From positions 1 through 35,436 of the forward strand of contig JAMDCQ010000009.1 in the NCBI GenBank assembly GCA_023488905.1: a stretch of 35,436 bases of DNA, read 5' to 3'. The DNA comes from Candidatus Bathyarchaeota archaeon. Lineage in GTDB: Archaea > Thermoproteota > Bathyarchaeia > Bathyarchaeales > Bathycorpusculaceae. The notes beneath the pieces were generated by a model that was not told where the DNA came from, made no database searches, and worked only from the letters and a program-made list of their open reading frames with translations. This document shows positions 15,245 to 23,467 of the stretch, one piece after another. Positions within the stretch are counted from its first letter, which is position 1; the number at the start of each line of letters is the position of its first letter. Both the position numbers and the translations under genes were made by a program.

Positions 15245-15663
15245 ATTGTTCCCCTGAGTGAGAGTCTTTTTTGTTTGTTTTTGATTGTTATGTCACGTTT
15301 GGTTTCTTTTATGTTTATGTAATGCTTGTAGAAACCATAGATTTGCTCCATCTCTTTGGTGTAGGTGAAGGCGTAGACGATGACTTCATCTAAATTGAAG
15401 TTCAGTTTGAGTTCCCCCTCGACCGGTGCAAAAAGCTGGTCCTGAGCCTTGTCAGTTAAAATTACTGTTGCAACGTCGCCCGCAAAGAGTTTATCGCCTA
15501 ACGTTTCACCGCTGCCAAACTCCTCGTTTAGTCTTATGGTACCGCCGTACTCGAAGACGACGTAGGGGTTGCCGCTGCGAATTATTGCCCAGCAGGCAAG
15601 CTTCGGCACCTGCACTTCAAATTTGGCTTTAAGGGCGCTGAACTCTTCCTTAGGAACCTGCAT
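15241..15663 (-). CDS. hypothetical protein, about 140 aa
   Basis: The ATG at 15663 gives MQVPKEEFSALKAKFEVQVP; a TTG at 15729 would add 22 residues but the ATG form looks more natural. The sequence is beta-rich (YVVFEYGGTIRLNEEF, DVATVILTD, LNFNLDEVIVYAFTYT) and has a basic C-terminus. No membrane segment and no recognised family. It is the first gene of the operon with the YbjQ-domain protein and acyl-CoA synthetase, with which it overlaps or nearly abuts. Confidence 0.6.
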   Translation of the reverse strand: MQVPKEEFSALKAKFEVQVPKLACWAIIRSGNPYVVFEYGGTIRLNEEFGSGETLGDKLFAGDVATVILTDKAQDQLFAPVEGELKLNFNLDEVIVYAFTYTKEMEQIYGFYKHYINIKETKRDITIKNKQKRLSLRGTI

Positions 15664-15835
15664 GATTAGGTAGTTATGCCAGTTTTTGGATTCGTCATCT
15701 CGCGCGAAAGAACTGCATCTAAACCACAAGCTAAAACGTCCAAGCTCTGAATAAATAGCTATCTAACCCCAAGAATTCAAATACCCACTCTGCTAATAAG
15801 ATGAATACACATCAACTAAAAACGTTTGAGTACAC

Positions 15836-16297
15836 ATGAAAGCCTTGTTAGTTGTATATTCATATCATCACCAGAATACCCAGAAAATCGCGGAAGTCTT
15901 CGCTAAAGTTCTGGATGCAGAAATAGTTACGCCTCAGCAGGCAGACCCGACTGCGCTTGAGGCTTATGATTTAGTTGGGTTTGGCGCTGGGATAGACAGC
16001 GGAAAACACTACAAAGAACTGCTGGACTTCGCAGACCAATTGCCCCAAGTCGAAGGCAAGAAAGCATTCATTTTCTCAACAAGCGGAGTCTCAAACACAA
16101 AATACAAGGCCAAGATTCATACAAAGCTTCGGGAAACACTGCAAAAGAAAGGCTACACCATCGTCGATGAATTCAACTGCCACGGCTTTAACACCAACAG
16201 CTTCCTCAAACACATCGGTGGCATGAACAAAGGCAGACCAAACCAAGAAGACCTCCAAGCCGCAGAAACATTCGCCCAAAGAATAAAACAAAGTTAA
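15836..16297 (+). CDS. flavodoxin-family protein
   Basis: 153 aa, ATG 15836. A flavodoxin fold is indicated by the first strand and phosphate loop (ALLVVYSYHHQNTQKIAEVFA), the second block YDLVGFGAGIDSGKHYKEL and the third KAFIFSTSGVSNTKY. The phosphate-binding loop is SYHHQNT rather than the classic TGNTxxxA, as in several archaeal flavodoxin-like electron carriers. It should bind FMN and move electrons, or act as an NAD(P)H-quinone-type oxidoreductase. The partner is not evident. The DUF2283 gene follows 44 bp downstream on the same strand. Confidence 0.8.
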   Translation: MKALLVVYSYHHQNTQKIAEVFAKVLDAEIVTPQQADPTALEAYDLVGFGAGIDSGKHYKELLDFADQLPQVEGKKAFIFSTSGVSNTKYKAKIHTKLRETLQKKGYTIVDEFNCHGFNTNSFLKHIGGMNKGRPNQEDLQAAETFAQRIKQS

Positions 16298-16341
16298 TTG
16301 AGATAGACTGATTAGATAAGCAAAAAAGGGAGAACGGGCGC

Positions 16342-16557
16342 ATGGAAAAAGGCAAAGTAAAAGTAGTCTACGATAAGGAAGAGGATATACTCTACCTGCT
16401 CTTCAAAGAAGGCCCCAGCTACGAAGTGATCGAAGCAGATCCAGATGTGCATCTCGAATTAGACAAGAAAGGAAAAATTATGGGTATAGAAATCTGGAAC
16501 GCCAAACAAAGCGGTCTTATAAAAAAAGTCGAAAAAGCTATAGCAGAAACTGCGTAA
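16342..16557 (+). CDS. DUF2283 family protein
   Basis: 71 aa, ATG 16342 preceded by GGGAGAACGGGCGC. The pattern VVYDKEEDILYLLFKEGPSY..EADPDVHLELDKKGKIMGIEIWNA is the hallmark of DUF2283 (strand-turn-strand with YDxExDxLYI and GxIxGIEI). These small proteins often sit near toxin genes, and an antitoxin-like role has been suggested for some, but no toxin is next to this one. Function therefore remains open. Confidence 0.8.
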   Translation: MEKGKVKVVYDKEEDILYLLFKEGPSYEVIEADPDVHLELDKKGKIMGIEIWNAKQSGLIKKVEKAIAETA

Positions 16558-16585
16558 CTTCAAATTTCAATTGAACAAAATTCTA

Positions 16586-16693
16586 TGGTGCCGGGGGCGG
16601 GATTCGAGCCCGCGACTTCTGGACAGGGGCGTGTGGCCCTATTGTTCTCCAGATTATGAGTCTGGCGCCCTAGCCAGGCTAGGCTACCCCGGC
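16586..16693 (-). tRNA. tRNA-Met (elongator, CAU) with intron in the variable loop
   Basis: On the minus strand: acceptor GCCGGGG/CCCCGGC, D arm with CTGG, anticodon stem CCAGA/TCTGG around CTCATAA, T arm GCGGG-CTCGAAT-CCCGC, discriminator A, CCA encoded (16586-16588). Between anticodon stem and T arm are 35 nt instead of 5, so a 30-nt intron must be removed, leaving variable loop AGGTC. The acceptor and T arm match archaeal elongator tRNA-Met. A tRNA-Ile with modified CAU is possible but less likely. Confidence 0.92.
16617..16646 (-). other. non-canonical tRNA intron (after position 45)
   Basis: CTGG at the end of the anticodon stem pairs with CCAG near the intron's 3' end as a 4-bp central helix, with 3-nt bulges AGA and AAG. 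The intron side continues with ACA/TGT and GGG/CCC pairs. The outer exon helix is weak, so this is a relaxed bulge-helix-bulge. Cuts inside the bulges give a 30-nt intron. Confidence 0.7.
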
Positions 16694-16752
16694 AAACACC
16701 GCCAAAAATGGCGGCGTCGGATTGTTTAGTCTGATTTCTTTGATTTAAACTT

Positions 16753-17109
16753 TTAAGGTGACCGAGAAGTTTGGGTCAACTGCGATTGGTTCTGCAAAAA
16801 ATGTGGTGAGGAGCTATCGGGGGTTTCTGTTTTGGTTTGGTGCTGCCTGTTTTTGTGGATGATGTATGCTGCGAAGTAGGTTACGCTTAGGATCAGAAAT
16901 GTGCTGTCCGATGCGTTGGGGAAGGCGGGGAAGTATATCCAGTGGTCGAAGTATGTGGTGAATTTTAGGGCTATGCCGATTGTTCCGAAGACAAAGGCGA
17001 TAAGGATCAGGTTGCTAAGTAGAGTTTTTGGATCGATTTCGCGGGGTCTTGTTGTTTGCTTCAAGCACACATCCTGTTTGGCAGACAAACGATGACTATT
17101 CGGAGTCAC
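16753..17109 (-). CDS. hypothetical membrane protein, 118 aa
   Basis: GTG start at 17109. Two hydrophobic segments (about 31-50 and 68-86) are joined by an aromatic loop (YFDHWIYFPAFPNAS); both termini are hydrophilic, the C-terminus rich in Ser, Thr and Gln. No family recognised. It is an isolated gene between tRNA-Met and the LeuA/CimA-family gene, possibly co-transcribed with the latter (57-bp gap, same strand). Confidence 0.5.
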   Translation of the reverse strand: MTPNSHRLSAKQDVCLKQTTRPREIDPKTLLSNLILIAFVFGTIGIALKFTTYFDHWIYFPAFPNASDSTFLILSVTYFAAYIIHKNRQHQTKTETPDSSSPHFLQNQSQLTQTSRSP

Positions 17110-17166
17110 AGCTATTTATCACTTGCCGCAAAAAACAGACAAAAAACTTGCCCAAAAATGGGGCGG

Positions 17167-18657
17167 TTATGGTTTCTGTGCTTTGCCATTGTAGTCGGTT
17201 TTGAGCACATTCATGCCTGAGATTACTGCATCCATGCTGGCCTTGACAATGTCTTCTCTGACACCCATCGCCGTCACCGTTCGATTGCCCTTACGCAGAT
17301 GCACTACCACTTCAACCATTGCGTCTGTGCCGCCAGTAATCGCTTTGACATTGTACTGCTCCAGCGTGATGGGCTCAGCTTCAGCGATCGCTGCCTTAAC
17401 AGCGTTTATAGCTGCATCGACGGGGCCAACTCCGATGGCGCTACCCCAAACCTCTTTTCTGTGCACTTTAAGGCGCACCGAAGCAGTTGCAGTGACCTTG
17501 TTGCCTCCGACGAAGGTGAGTTCTTCAAGCCAAATCGGTTTCTCGCCGCTCAAGCCCATGACGGTTTCAGCTATGGCTAAGACGTCTGCGTCCATGATGC
17601 TTTTGCCTTTGTCGCCGAGTTCCTTGATGCGTTGCATGATCTCTTTGAACTGCTCCTCACTGGGTTTGAGGCCCATGTTGGCGAGGTCGTTTCGTATGGC
17701 GTTTGAGCCGCTGTGTTTGCCGGATGCGATGCGGCGTTTACAGCCAACGAGTTCGGGTGCGATCGGTTCGTATGTGAGTGGGTTTGCTAAGACGCCTTGG
17801 GTGTGTATGCCCGACTCGTGTGTGAAGGCGTTTTCGCCAACCACCGCCTTGTTAGGTTGCAAATGTATGCCCGTTAAGCGCGAAACCAGTTGGCTGGTGC
17901 TGTAGAGCAGCTCGGTTTTGATGTTTAGGTCCAGTTTGTAGAATGTGCGAAGGGCGACCACGATTTCCTCAAGCGCTGCGTTGCCTGCGCGTTCGCCTAA
18001 GCCGTTGATGGTTGCGTGGCATTGTTCTACACCGACGCTCAGCGCCGCAATGGAGTTGGCTACTGCCATGCCGAAGTCGTTGTGGCAGTGTACCCCAATC
18101 GGCACCTTGATGGATTCTTTTAGTTTAGTGAAGAACTCCACGGTGCGTTCGGGTGTGAGGTAGCCGACGGTGTCGCAGGGCGTCACGCGGTCCACTCCTG
18201 CATCTACCGCCGTCTGGAACACCTTCGTTAAGTATGCAAAGTCCGAGCGTGTCGCATCTTCCGCCAGCAACTCTACGACTAAGCCGTGTGCCTTGGCGTA
18301 TTGGACGCAGTCTTCGGTGATTTTGAGCACTTGTTCGCGGGTTTTGCGAAGTTTACACTCGATGTGCAAGTCTGAGGTGGGTATGATCATGCTCATGGTG
18401 GAGGCACCGCTTTTGATGACTGCGTCGATGTCGCCTTTGGTGCCGCGGCCTGCGCTGCTGACTTCTGCCCGCAAGCCCTGCTTGGCGATTAAGCTTACAG
18501 CCTCCATCTCGCCCTCGCTGACAGCGGCGAACCCAGCTTCGATAACATCCACGCCGAGTTCATCTAGCCTCTGGGCTATCCTCAATTTGTTTTCAGGAAT
18601 CAAACTGACTCCGGGTGTTTGTTCGCCATCCCGCAGGGTGGTGTCTAAAAATTTCAC
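17167..18657 (-). CDS. leuA/cimA: 2-isopropylmalate / (R)-citramalate synthase family
   Basis: 496 aa, ATG 18657. The N-terminal TIM barrel starts LDTTLRDGEQTPGVSL (Mg-binding Asp, catalytic Arg) and contains the metal ligands HCHND and the block NGLGERAGN, then GENAFTHESGIH and GKHSGSNAIR. From about residue 375 a complete C-terminal LeuA regulatory domain follows (VGPVDAAINAVKAAI). These enzymes condense acetyl-CoA with 2-oxoisovalerate (leucine) or pyruvate (isoleucine). Sequence alone does not tell which; the barrel resembles archaeal citramalate synthase closely. It shares the neighbourhood with ilvD, supporting branched-chain amino acid synthesis. Feedback inhibition through the C-terminal domain is likely from the family. 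Confidence 0.85.
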   Translation of the reverse strand: MKFLDTTLRDGEQTPGVSLIPENKLRIAQRLDELGVDVIEAGFAAVSEGEMEAVSLIAKQGLRAEVSSAGRGTKGDIDAVIKSGASTMSMIIPTSDLHIECKLRKTREQVLKITEDCVQYAKAHGLVVELLAEDATRSDFAYLTKVFQTAVDAGVDRVTPCDTVGYLTPERTVEFFTKLKESIKVPIGVHCHNDFGMAVANSIAALSVGVEQCHATINGLGERAGNAALEEIVVALRTFYKLDLNIKTELLYSTSQLVSRLTGIHLQPNKAVVGENAFTHESGIHTQGVLANPLTYEPIAPELVGCKRRIASGKHSGSNAIRNDLANMGLKPSEEQFKEIMQRIKELGDKGKSIMDADVLAIAETVMGLSGEKPIWLEELTFVGGNKVTATASVRLKVHRKEVWGSAIGVGPVDAAINAVKAAIAEAEPITLEQYNVKAITGGTDAMVEVVVHLRKGNRTVTAMGVREDIVKASMDAVISGMNVLKTDYNGKAQKP

Positions 18658-18775
18658 GGTTTTAGGGAAGCGGTTGAATAAAGCAATACCCCATGTAAGG
18701 TCAACTCTCCATTGCTCAGCGTGAAGCGGAGATATAAGAATTATGGTGTTAAGAATTCAGAGGATACCTTGAAGG

Positions 18776-19096
18776 TTAGGCTGTTTTAGGCAGCTTCACC
18801 ACAAGAAACCTAAACACGCCTTCACCTGTGTTGCGAAGCAGATGCGGGATGCCTTTTGGGCTGTCGATTATTGTGTCCTTTTCTACTTCTCGAGTTTCCT
18901 CACCAACTTCAACAATGCCTGTGCCCTCCAAAATGTAGAAAAACACATCCACGGGAGTCGTGTGCCTCTTTAGAGCCTGACCTGATGTTAGGGTCATGTG
19001 AATGACTTCGGCGTCGATGGTTGCATAGATTTTTCTTGCATCCACGGTATGGGCATTTTTGAAAGAGTTAGTTTCATTTACTTTAGAGATTTTCAT
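18776..19096 (-). CDS. single-domain cupin protein
   Basis: 106 aa. A small beta-barrel cupin: motif 1 SGQALKRHTTPVDVFFYILEGTG carries one metal-ligand His and a possible Glu, and motif 2 DSPKGIPHLLRNTG carries the second His. Only two or three of the usual four ligands are obvious, so metal binding may be reduced. Such proteins may bind small ligands or act as dioxygenases or isomerases; no specific reaction can be named. It lies between two branched-chain amino acid genes but has its own flanking gaps (118 and 296 bp). Confidence 0.75.
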   Translation of the reverse strand: MKISKVNETNSFKNAHTVDARKIYATIDAEVIHMTLTSGQALKRHTTPVDVFFYILEGTGIVEVGEETREVEKDTIIDSPKGIPHLLRNTGEGVFRFLVVKLPKTA

Positions 19097-19280
19097 AACG
19101 ATACATAGGCGTTGATTACAATTTAGAAATTTCCCCTAACAGATTAGGTTTAATCTGCAACTGGCGCCCAAGCACCCGGCTTTGTGCCCTTATATAATGA
19201 GCGGGCTCTCGCTTAGAGCAACTAAAGCCCCACTATGTGGGTTCTTGACTTTTTCAACTAAGAGTTCAACCTGCCCTTCA

Positions 19281-19297
19281 GCCTTTAAATAAGGGGG
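19281..19297 (-). repeat. 17-nt intergenic motif, inverted copy (possible ilvD promoter)
   Basis: The minus strand reads CCCCCTTATTTAAAGGC, identical to 22163-22179 and nearly identical to 22241-22255. On the plus strand the core CTTTAAATAAGG is TATA-like and lies about 105 bp upstream of ilvD, so it could be that gene's promoter with an 80-nt leader. Confidence 0.45.
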
Positions 19298-19392
19298 TCT
19301 AGTAGAAAAATCACAACTGAGTGCACAAAAAAACTTAACAGTGACACCTCTCAAATAGTTCTCAATCAGTCTTTGTTTAGAAGGTTTACAGA

Positions 19393-21024
19393 TTGAGAAG
19401 CGACCAAATCAAGACAGGAATCGAGAAAGCGCCTCACCGCGCCCTCCTAAAATCCCTCGGTTTACAAGACGACGACCTCGCTAAGCCGCTTATCGGCGTG
19501 GCGAACAGCTACACCAACATCGTCCCCGGACACATCCACCTCCAAACCATCGGCAACGCCGTAAAAGAAGGCATCCTAGCCGCAGGCGGCACACCTTTCG
19601 AGTTCAGCACCATAGCAGTCTGCGACGGCATCGCCATGGGGCACATAGGCATGCGCTACTCGTTGCCCAGCCGTGAAATCGTCGCCGACTCAGTGGAAAT
19701 CATGCTCCAAGCCCACAGCCTCGACGGACTAGTCATGGTCAGTAACTGTGACAAAATCACCCCCGGCATGCTTATGGCAGCTGCACGCGTTGACATCCCC
19801 GCGATCATGGTTACAGGTGGACCAATGGCCGCAGGACGCCACCGAGGTAAAAAAGTCAGCTACTCCAGCATGCCTGAAGCCGCGCTCGGTCAAGTTGCCG
19901 CAGGGAAAATGACCGAAGCCGAACTCTGCGAATTGGAAGCTAACGCTTGCCCTGGATGTGGCAGCTGCAGTGGCATGTTCACCGCCAACACTATGGCATG
20001 CATGACTGAAGCGCTTGGCATGTCGCTGCCCTACTGCGCAACGTCGTTGGCTAATAGCGCTTTCAAGCTGCGGTTGGCAAGAGAAACAGGCAAACAAATC
20101 ATAAAACTCGTCCAAAACGACCTGAAACCATCCAAAATCCTAACCCAAGAAGCCTTCGAAAACGCCGTTGCAGTGGACATGGCGCTCGGCGGCTCAACCA
20201 ACACCACCCTGCATCTTCCCGCCATTGCCAAAGAAGCAGGCATAACCCTTCCGCTGTCAACCTTCGATGCAATCGGCAGAAAAGTACCCCACCTCTGCAG
20301 CATGATTCCAAGCGGCATCTACGCGCTTGAAGATTTGGATGCTGCAGGCGGAGTCCCCGCAGTCATGTCTGAAATCAAGAGTCTGCTTAACCTCAAATGC
20401 CAAACAGTCTCACTGAAAACCGTACGCGAGAACATAAAAAACGCAGTCGTCCTCGACCGCAACGTCATCCACTCACTTGCAGACCCAGTTCACAAGGAAG
20501 GAGGAATCGCCATCTTAGTCGGCAACATCGCGCCGAAAGGCTCAGTCATCAAAACCGCAGGCGTCTCAGAGAAAATGCAGAAACACACAGGCCCAGCCAA
20601 AGTTTACGATTCCGAATCCGAAGCCCTTGCAGCCATTAAGGGCGGCAAAATCAAAGCAGGCGACGTCGTTGTCATCCGCTACGAAGGACCAAGAGGCGGA
20701 CCCGGAATGCCCGAGATGCTCTTCCCAACCGCGACCATTGCAGGTATGGGTTTAGCGGAAAGTGTTGCCCTAATCACTGACGGCAGATTCAGCGGCGCAA
20801 CCAGAGGCGGCAGCATCGGCCACGTCGCACCTGAAGCCTTCGACGGTGGACCAATCGCAGTCATCAAAAACGGCGACATCATAACCATCGACATACCCAA
20901 CCGCGCCCTAAACGTCGAGTTATCTGAAAAGGAGCTAAAAGCTCGGTTGGCTGCTTGGAAGCCGAGACCGCCCAAAATCAGCAAAGGCATCCTCTCACGC
21001 TATAAACCTACACCGATAGAATAA
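19393..21024 (+). CDS. ilvD: dihydroxy-acid dehydratase
   Basis: 543 aa, TTG start at 19393 behind AGAAGG (19379-19384); the N-terminus [17 protein letters not shown] fits the family. IlvD removes water from 2,3-dihydroxy-isovalerate and -methylvalerate to give the 2-oxo acids for valine, leucine and isoleucine. Fe-S cluster Cys residues are visible in [11 protein letters not shown] and [19 protein letters not shown], with the third in VCDGIAMGH. The Mg site and C-terminal domain block [19 protein letters not shown] are complete. The length is normal for an archaeal IlvD. It is transcribed alone, after a 296-bp leader/intergenic region that contains a short hairpin CCCAC-TAT-GTGGG near 19232-19244. 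Confidence 0.95.
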   Translation: MRSDQIKTGIEKAPHRALLKSLGLQDDDLAKPLIGVANSYTNIVPGHIHLQTIGNAVKEGILAAGGTPFEFSTIAVCDGIAMGHIGMRYSLPSREIVADSVEIMLQAHSLDGLVMVSNCDKITPGMLMAAARVDIPAIMVTGGPMAAGRHRGKKVSYSSMPEAALGQVAAGKMTEAELCELEANACPGCGSCSGMFTANTMACMTEALGMSLPYCATSLANSAFKLRLARETGKQIIKLVQNDLKPSKILTQEAFENAVAVDMALGGSTNTTLHLPAIAKEAGITLPLSTFDAIGRKVPHLCSMIPSGIYALEDLDAAGGVPAVMSEIKSLLNLKCQTVSLKTVRENIKNAVVLDRNVIHSLADPVHKEGGIAILVGNIAPKGSVIKTAGVSEKMQKHTGPAKVYDSESEALAAIKGGKIKAGDVVVIRYEGPRGGPGMPEMLFPTATIAGMGLAESVALITDGRFSGATRGGSIGHVAPEAFDGGPIAVIKNGDIITIDIPNRALNVELSEKELKARLAAWKPRPPKISKGILSRYKPTPIE

Positions 21025-21057
21025 AAACAAGAAGAAGGGTTGGCTGTTGGTTTAACC

Positions 21058-21399
21058 TCAGCGACCCCAACTATTTCTACCCATCATGCCGCCACCGCAT
21101 CCAGATCCGTACTGGTATTGGTTCTGGTTTTGTGCTTGGGCTCCGTAACCGTTGCATGTTTGTCCACCTTGGCAGTATCCTGTATAGGTGCCGTTGTTGA
21201 TGCAGTAGGGTTCACCGTTGGTGGCGTTGATGCAGTAAGGTGGTATCACGCCGTTGGCTGTGGCGCATGGAGGTAGCGCTTGGTTGTTAGCGGCGGGGGT
21301 GGTTGTTTGGTTGGTTGCGAATTGTGCAGCTGTGACGCCGACTAATGCTGCGGCGACGAGGGCGATTGCGGCTATTGCGAGGACAATTTTTGTGTTCAT
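21058..21399 (-). CDS. secreted Cys-rich small protein
   Basis: 113 aa from ATG 21399, chosen over GTG 21408 because GAGGTG sits just before it. A signal peptide is clear (MNTKIVLAIAAIALVAAALVG, likely cleaved after TAA). The mature part is Thr/Asn/Gln-rich with seven Cys in repeated YCIN-type units (PPYCIN, EPYCIN, TGYCQ, QTCNG) and a GSGCGGGMMGR tail. It may form disulphides or bind metal outside the cell. It is divergent from a membrane regulator that carries a similar GGMMG motif; the pair is probably functionally linked. No family recognised. Confidence 0.65.
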   Translation of the reverse strand: MNTKIVLAIAAIALVAAALVGVTAAQFATNQTTTPAANNQALPPCATANGVIPPYCINATNGEPYCINNGTYTGYCQGGQTCNGYGAQAQNQNQYQYGSGCGGGMMGRNSWGR

Positions 21400-21449
21400 T
21401 CTTTTCACCTCAACCTATACTATGGGCTGCGGGTGGTTTGGATGTTGAC

Positions 21450-21480
21450 TGAAACGGATGTGAAACGGTTTTTTGAAACG
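21450..21480. promoter_or_regulatory. three direct TGAAACG repeats in a divergent promoter
   Basis: TGAAACG begins at 21450, 21461 and 21474, at spacings of 11 and 13 bp, close to one helical turn. They lie between the secreted Cys-rich gene and the membrane-anchored winged-helix gene, a natural place for regulator binding. Confidence 0.5.
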
Positions 21481-21554
21481 TTTTTGCCATGGGGAAGCGG
21501 GGTTTGGTTGGTAATGCTTAAATCAGCGGGTGATGAGTCTAATTTAGATATAGT

Positions 21555-22142
21555 ATGAAAAGAGTCAACCTCTTCCTGATCCTACTAATCACCGCCATAG
21601 CTGCCCTCATCGCCACAACCGCCCTCGGCTTTGTCATCTTCTACAACCAGCAAGACCCATACAACTGGATGAGCCAAATGTGGGGCAACGGCAGAATGGG
21701 CGGCATGATGGGGCAAACACCAACACCGACACCAACCGCCAACACGTTTCTACCCTACTACGGCGTCCTCTTCGCAGTCCTAATCGCAGTAACAGTCATC
21801 GCCGTCATAGGCGTCACTTACTACCTTGTTTACCCCCAAATACGCGTGGGCACACACCCAATACAGCCGCCCCAATCCTTAGCTTCTCAGCCCAACGGCA
21901 ACGCTTCTTCCGCTTACGAATCAGTCTCTAAAACCCTAACAGATGACGAGCGCAAAGTCGTAGACGCCCTAAAAGCCCACAACGGCAAATACCTCCAAAA
22001 ATACCTCAAAAGCGAAACGGGGCTCAGCCGACTCCAAACACACCGCATCATCGCACGACTCACCGAACGCGGCATCGTCACCATAGAAAAGACAGGCAAC
22101 ACTAACCAAGTTACCCTTGCAGAATGGCTAAACAAGCAATAG
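21555..22142 (+). CDS. membrane-anchored winged-helix protein with Met-rich segment
   Basis: 195 aa, ATG 21555. Order of parts: TM1 (about 7-29), an external segment with WMSQMWGNGRMGGMMGQ (about 38-54) and a TPTPTP linker, TM2 (about 70-92), then a cytoplasmic winged helix from about 125: DDERKVVDALKAHNGKYLQ, SETGLSRLQTHRIIARLTERG and the wing IVTIEKTGNTNQV. It therefore looks like a one-component membrane sensor. Clustered Met residues are typical of copper-binding segments, so metal sensing is a reasonable inference, unproven. The divergent secreted protein is the obvious candidate target. Confidence 0.75.
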   Translation: MKRVNLFLILLITAIAALIATTALGFVIFYNQQDPYNWMSQMWGNGRMGGMMGQTPTPTPTANTFLPYYGVLFAVLIAVTVIAVIGVTYYLVYPQIRVGTHPIQPPQSLASQPNGNASSAYESVSKTLTDDERKVVDALKAHNGKYLQKYLKSETGLSRLQTHRIIARLTERGIVTIEKTGNTNQVTLAEWLNKQ

Positions 22143-22162
22143 CTGCTCTCCACGACTATAGC

Positions 22163-22199
22163 CCCCCTTATTTAAAGGCGCATACGAAACCGTATCCGC
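22163..22199 (+). repeat. 17-nt motif fused to 28-nt element, copy 2
   Basis: CCCCCTTATTTAAAGGC (22163-22179) runs directly into the hairpin core ATACGAAACCGTAT. 22172-22199 matches 7736-7763 at 25 of 28 positions. The motif recurs at 22241-22255 (15 nt) and inverted at 19281-19297. Confidence 0.55.
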
Positions 22200-22349
22200 A
22201 ACCAAAGAAACCACGCGACGTCTCACCGTGTACCTCCGCTCCCTTATTTAAAGGCAGATTTTATATCGCGATGTTCTCTGAGGGGAACGTTCTGTTCTCT
22301 GGGGAGAGTGATAAGCTGCATGCAATACTCCTTTACCCGTGAGAACCAA

Positions 22350-22448
22350 ATGAAGAAAACATGGGTACCAACACTCCTTGTATTTTGTCTTCTATTTACA
22401 TCCCGCTCTTCGCGTAATCTCCTTTCAGCAGACTGCATCAAAAAATAA
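22350..22448 (+). CDS. possible signal-peptide micro-ORF, 32 aa
   Basis: ATG at 22350 opens a frame starting KKTWVPTLLVFCLLFTS, with the charge-plus-hydrophobic layout of a signal peptide, and stops after 32 codons. It could be the surviving start of a lost secreted protein or pure chance; no strong ribosome binding site. Confidence 0.2.
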   Translation: MKKTWVPTLLVFCLLFTSRSSRNLLSADCIKK

Positions 22449-22459
22449 TTGATTTGGGC

Positions 22460-22789
22460 TTATTTTGAGATTATAAAGCCTATGACTAACCCAATAAAGA
22501 ACCCAATCCCAAGCGGCAGTATCCCTATGAGCAGAGTTGCGTACTGGAAAACTATGGGTCCGTACTGAGTTGCTAGATCGGTTAACGTGCTCATGTTTAG
22601 TGTCAAAAAGCCCAAGTAAGCTACTATAGCGACGATGACGGCTGCGATTATGGCGAATTTGAGGAATTTATGCAACAAAAAACCCACGACTACACCAATA
22701 ATCAAGGGAATAATCATCAACACAATTGGCGGCAAACCGCCGAAACTTCCCGACGTTACAAACGCAATTATATCCTCTAAGATAGCCAA
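22460..22789 (-). CDS. hypothetical membrane protein, 109 aa
   Basis: ATG 22789. Four hydrophobic segments are visible (about 18-39, 43-64, 79-91, 92-107), with GxxxG-like packing motifs (GVVVGFLL, GFFIGLVIGF). Almost no charged residues. I do not recognise the family; a small pore or membrane-structural protein is possible. Another small membrane gene lies upstream on the same strand (102-bp gap). Confidence 0.55.
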   Translation of the reverse strand: MAILEDIIAFVTSGSFGGLPPIVLMIIPLIIGVVVGFLLHKFLKFAIIAAVIVAIVAYLGFLTLNMSTLTDLATQYGPIVFQYATLLIGILPLGIGFFIGLVIGFIISK

Positions 22790-22890
22790 CTGTTAGCTCT
22801 CCTTGTGGTTAAATCTGTTAGCATTGAGAAGTATATAACCTCTTTCGCTTGAGCAATCTTCCATATTTTGCGTCCGCTCTCAACGCGACT

Positions 22891-23094
22891 CTATTTTTTC
22901 TTAAGGGCTTTCAGCAACAATTTTTCTCCCAGCCAACAGAAAAACAGCACCACAACAAACGGGCCCAAAAAGAAGCCGAAGACGAACTCGTTGTTCTGAG
23001 TTGCCGCCTGAGCCAAAACAGGGAACATAGCCACGCCTACAAGGACTAAGCATACAGTGAGGACGAAAGCGACTGCAAACGTAGTGGGCTTCAT
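22891..23094 (-). CDS. small membrane protein, 67 aa
   Basis: ATG 23094. The N-terminal hydrophobic segment ends in VLAQAATQ, which resembles a signal-peptide cleavage site; a second segment (about 38-58) and a Lys-rich tail (KALKKK) follow. Most likely an exported or two-helix membrane protein. Related in style to the next small membrane gene on the same strand but not clearly homologous. Function unknown. Confidence 0.5.
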   Translation of the reverse strand: MKPTTFAVAFVLTVCLVLVGVAMFPVLAQAATQNNEFVFGFFLGPFVVVLFFCWLGEKLLLKALKKK

Positions 23095-23218
23095 TGAGGC
23101 AACACGTGGTGTTAATGATCAATTCGTCTCTTATTGTTTACTTTGTACTGCGGGCTAAAAACAAAAATTGGGGCAATTTTTAAATCTGAGGGATAACACT
23201 GTCACTTGGGGATAAATC

Positions 23219-23467
23219 GTGTCTGTAGTTGAAATTGATGAACGAGGCAGAATGACAATACCCAAAAAAATAGGGCTAAAAAAGTCCCGCGCTATCGTCA
23301 TTCCCGCAGGTTCTTTTTTCATAACAATACCTCTCTCAGCACATCCACAGAAGAATGCCCAAGGCTGGTTACCGACCAGCAAAGGTAGAGCTGAATTAAA
23401 AACAGAAGCTGAGCTGATGGCTCAACACGACGCGGCAGAGCGAGCCAAAAGGCGACGCCAGCTTTGA
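23219..23467 (+). CDS. vapB: VapB-type antitoxin (AbrB/SpoVT fold)
   Basis: 82 aa, GTG 23219. The first 45 residues are an AbrB-like swapped-hairpin DNA-binding domain: VEIDERGRMTIPKKIGLKKSR then VIPAGSFFITIPL. The C-terminal half is charged and helical, the part that usually wraps the PIN toxin. It overlaps the toxin start (TGATG). It should repress its own operon and neutralise VapC. Confidence 0.85.
   Translation: MSVVEIDERGRMTIPKKIGLKKSRAIVIPAGSFFITIPLSAHPQKNAQGWLPTSKGRAELKTEAELMAQHDAAERAKRRRQL

Larger units (their letters stand above)
22143..22459. other. repeat-rich intergenic region
   Basis: Holds two copies of the TTATTTAAAGGC motif (22163-22179, 22241-22255), copy 2 of the 28-nt element and a tandem TGTTCTCTG repeat (22272 and 22293, 21 bp apart). 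A 32-codon frame at 22350-22448 starts like a signal peptide but is very short. No convincing longer gene. Confidence 0.5.

Noticed and set aside
17201-17905. 234-codon plus-strand frame
   Set aside because: It is antisense to the LeuA/CimA-family gene, which shows clear conserved motifs; the frame has shadow-type composition.
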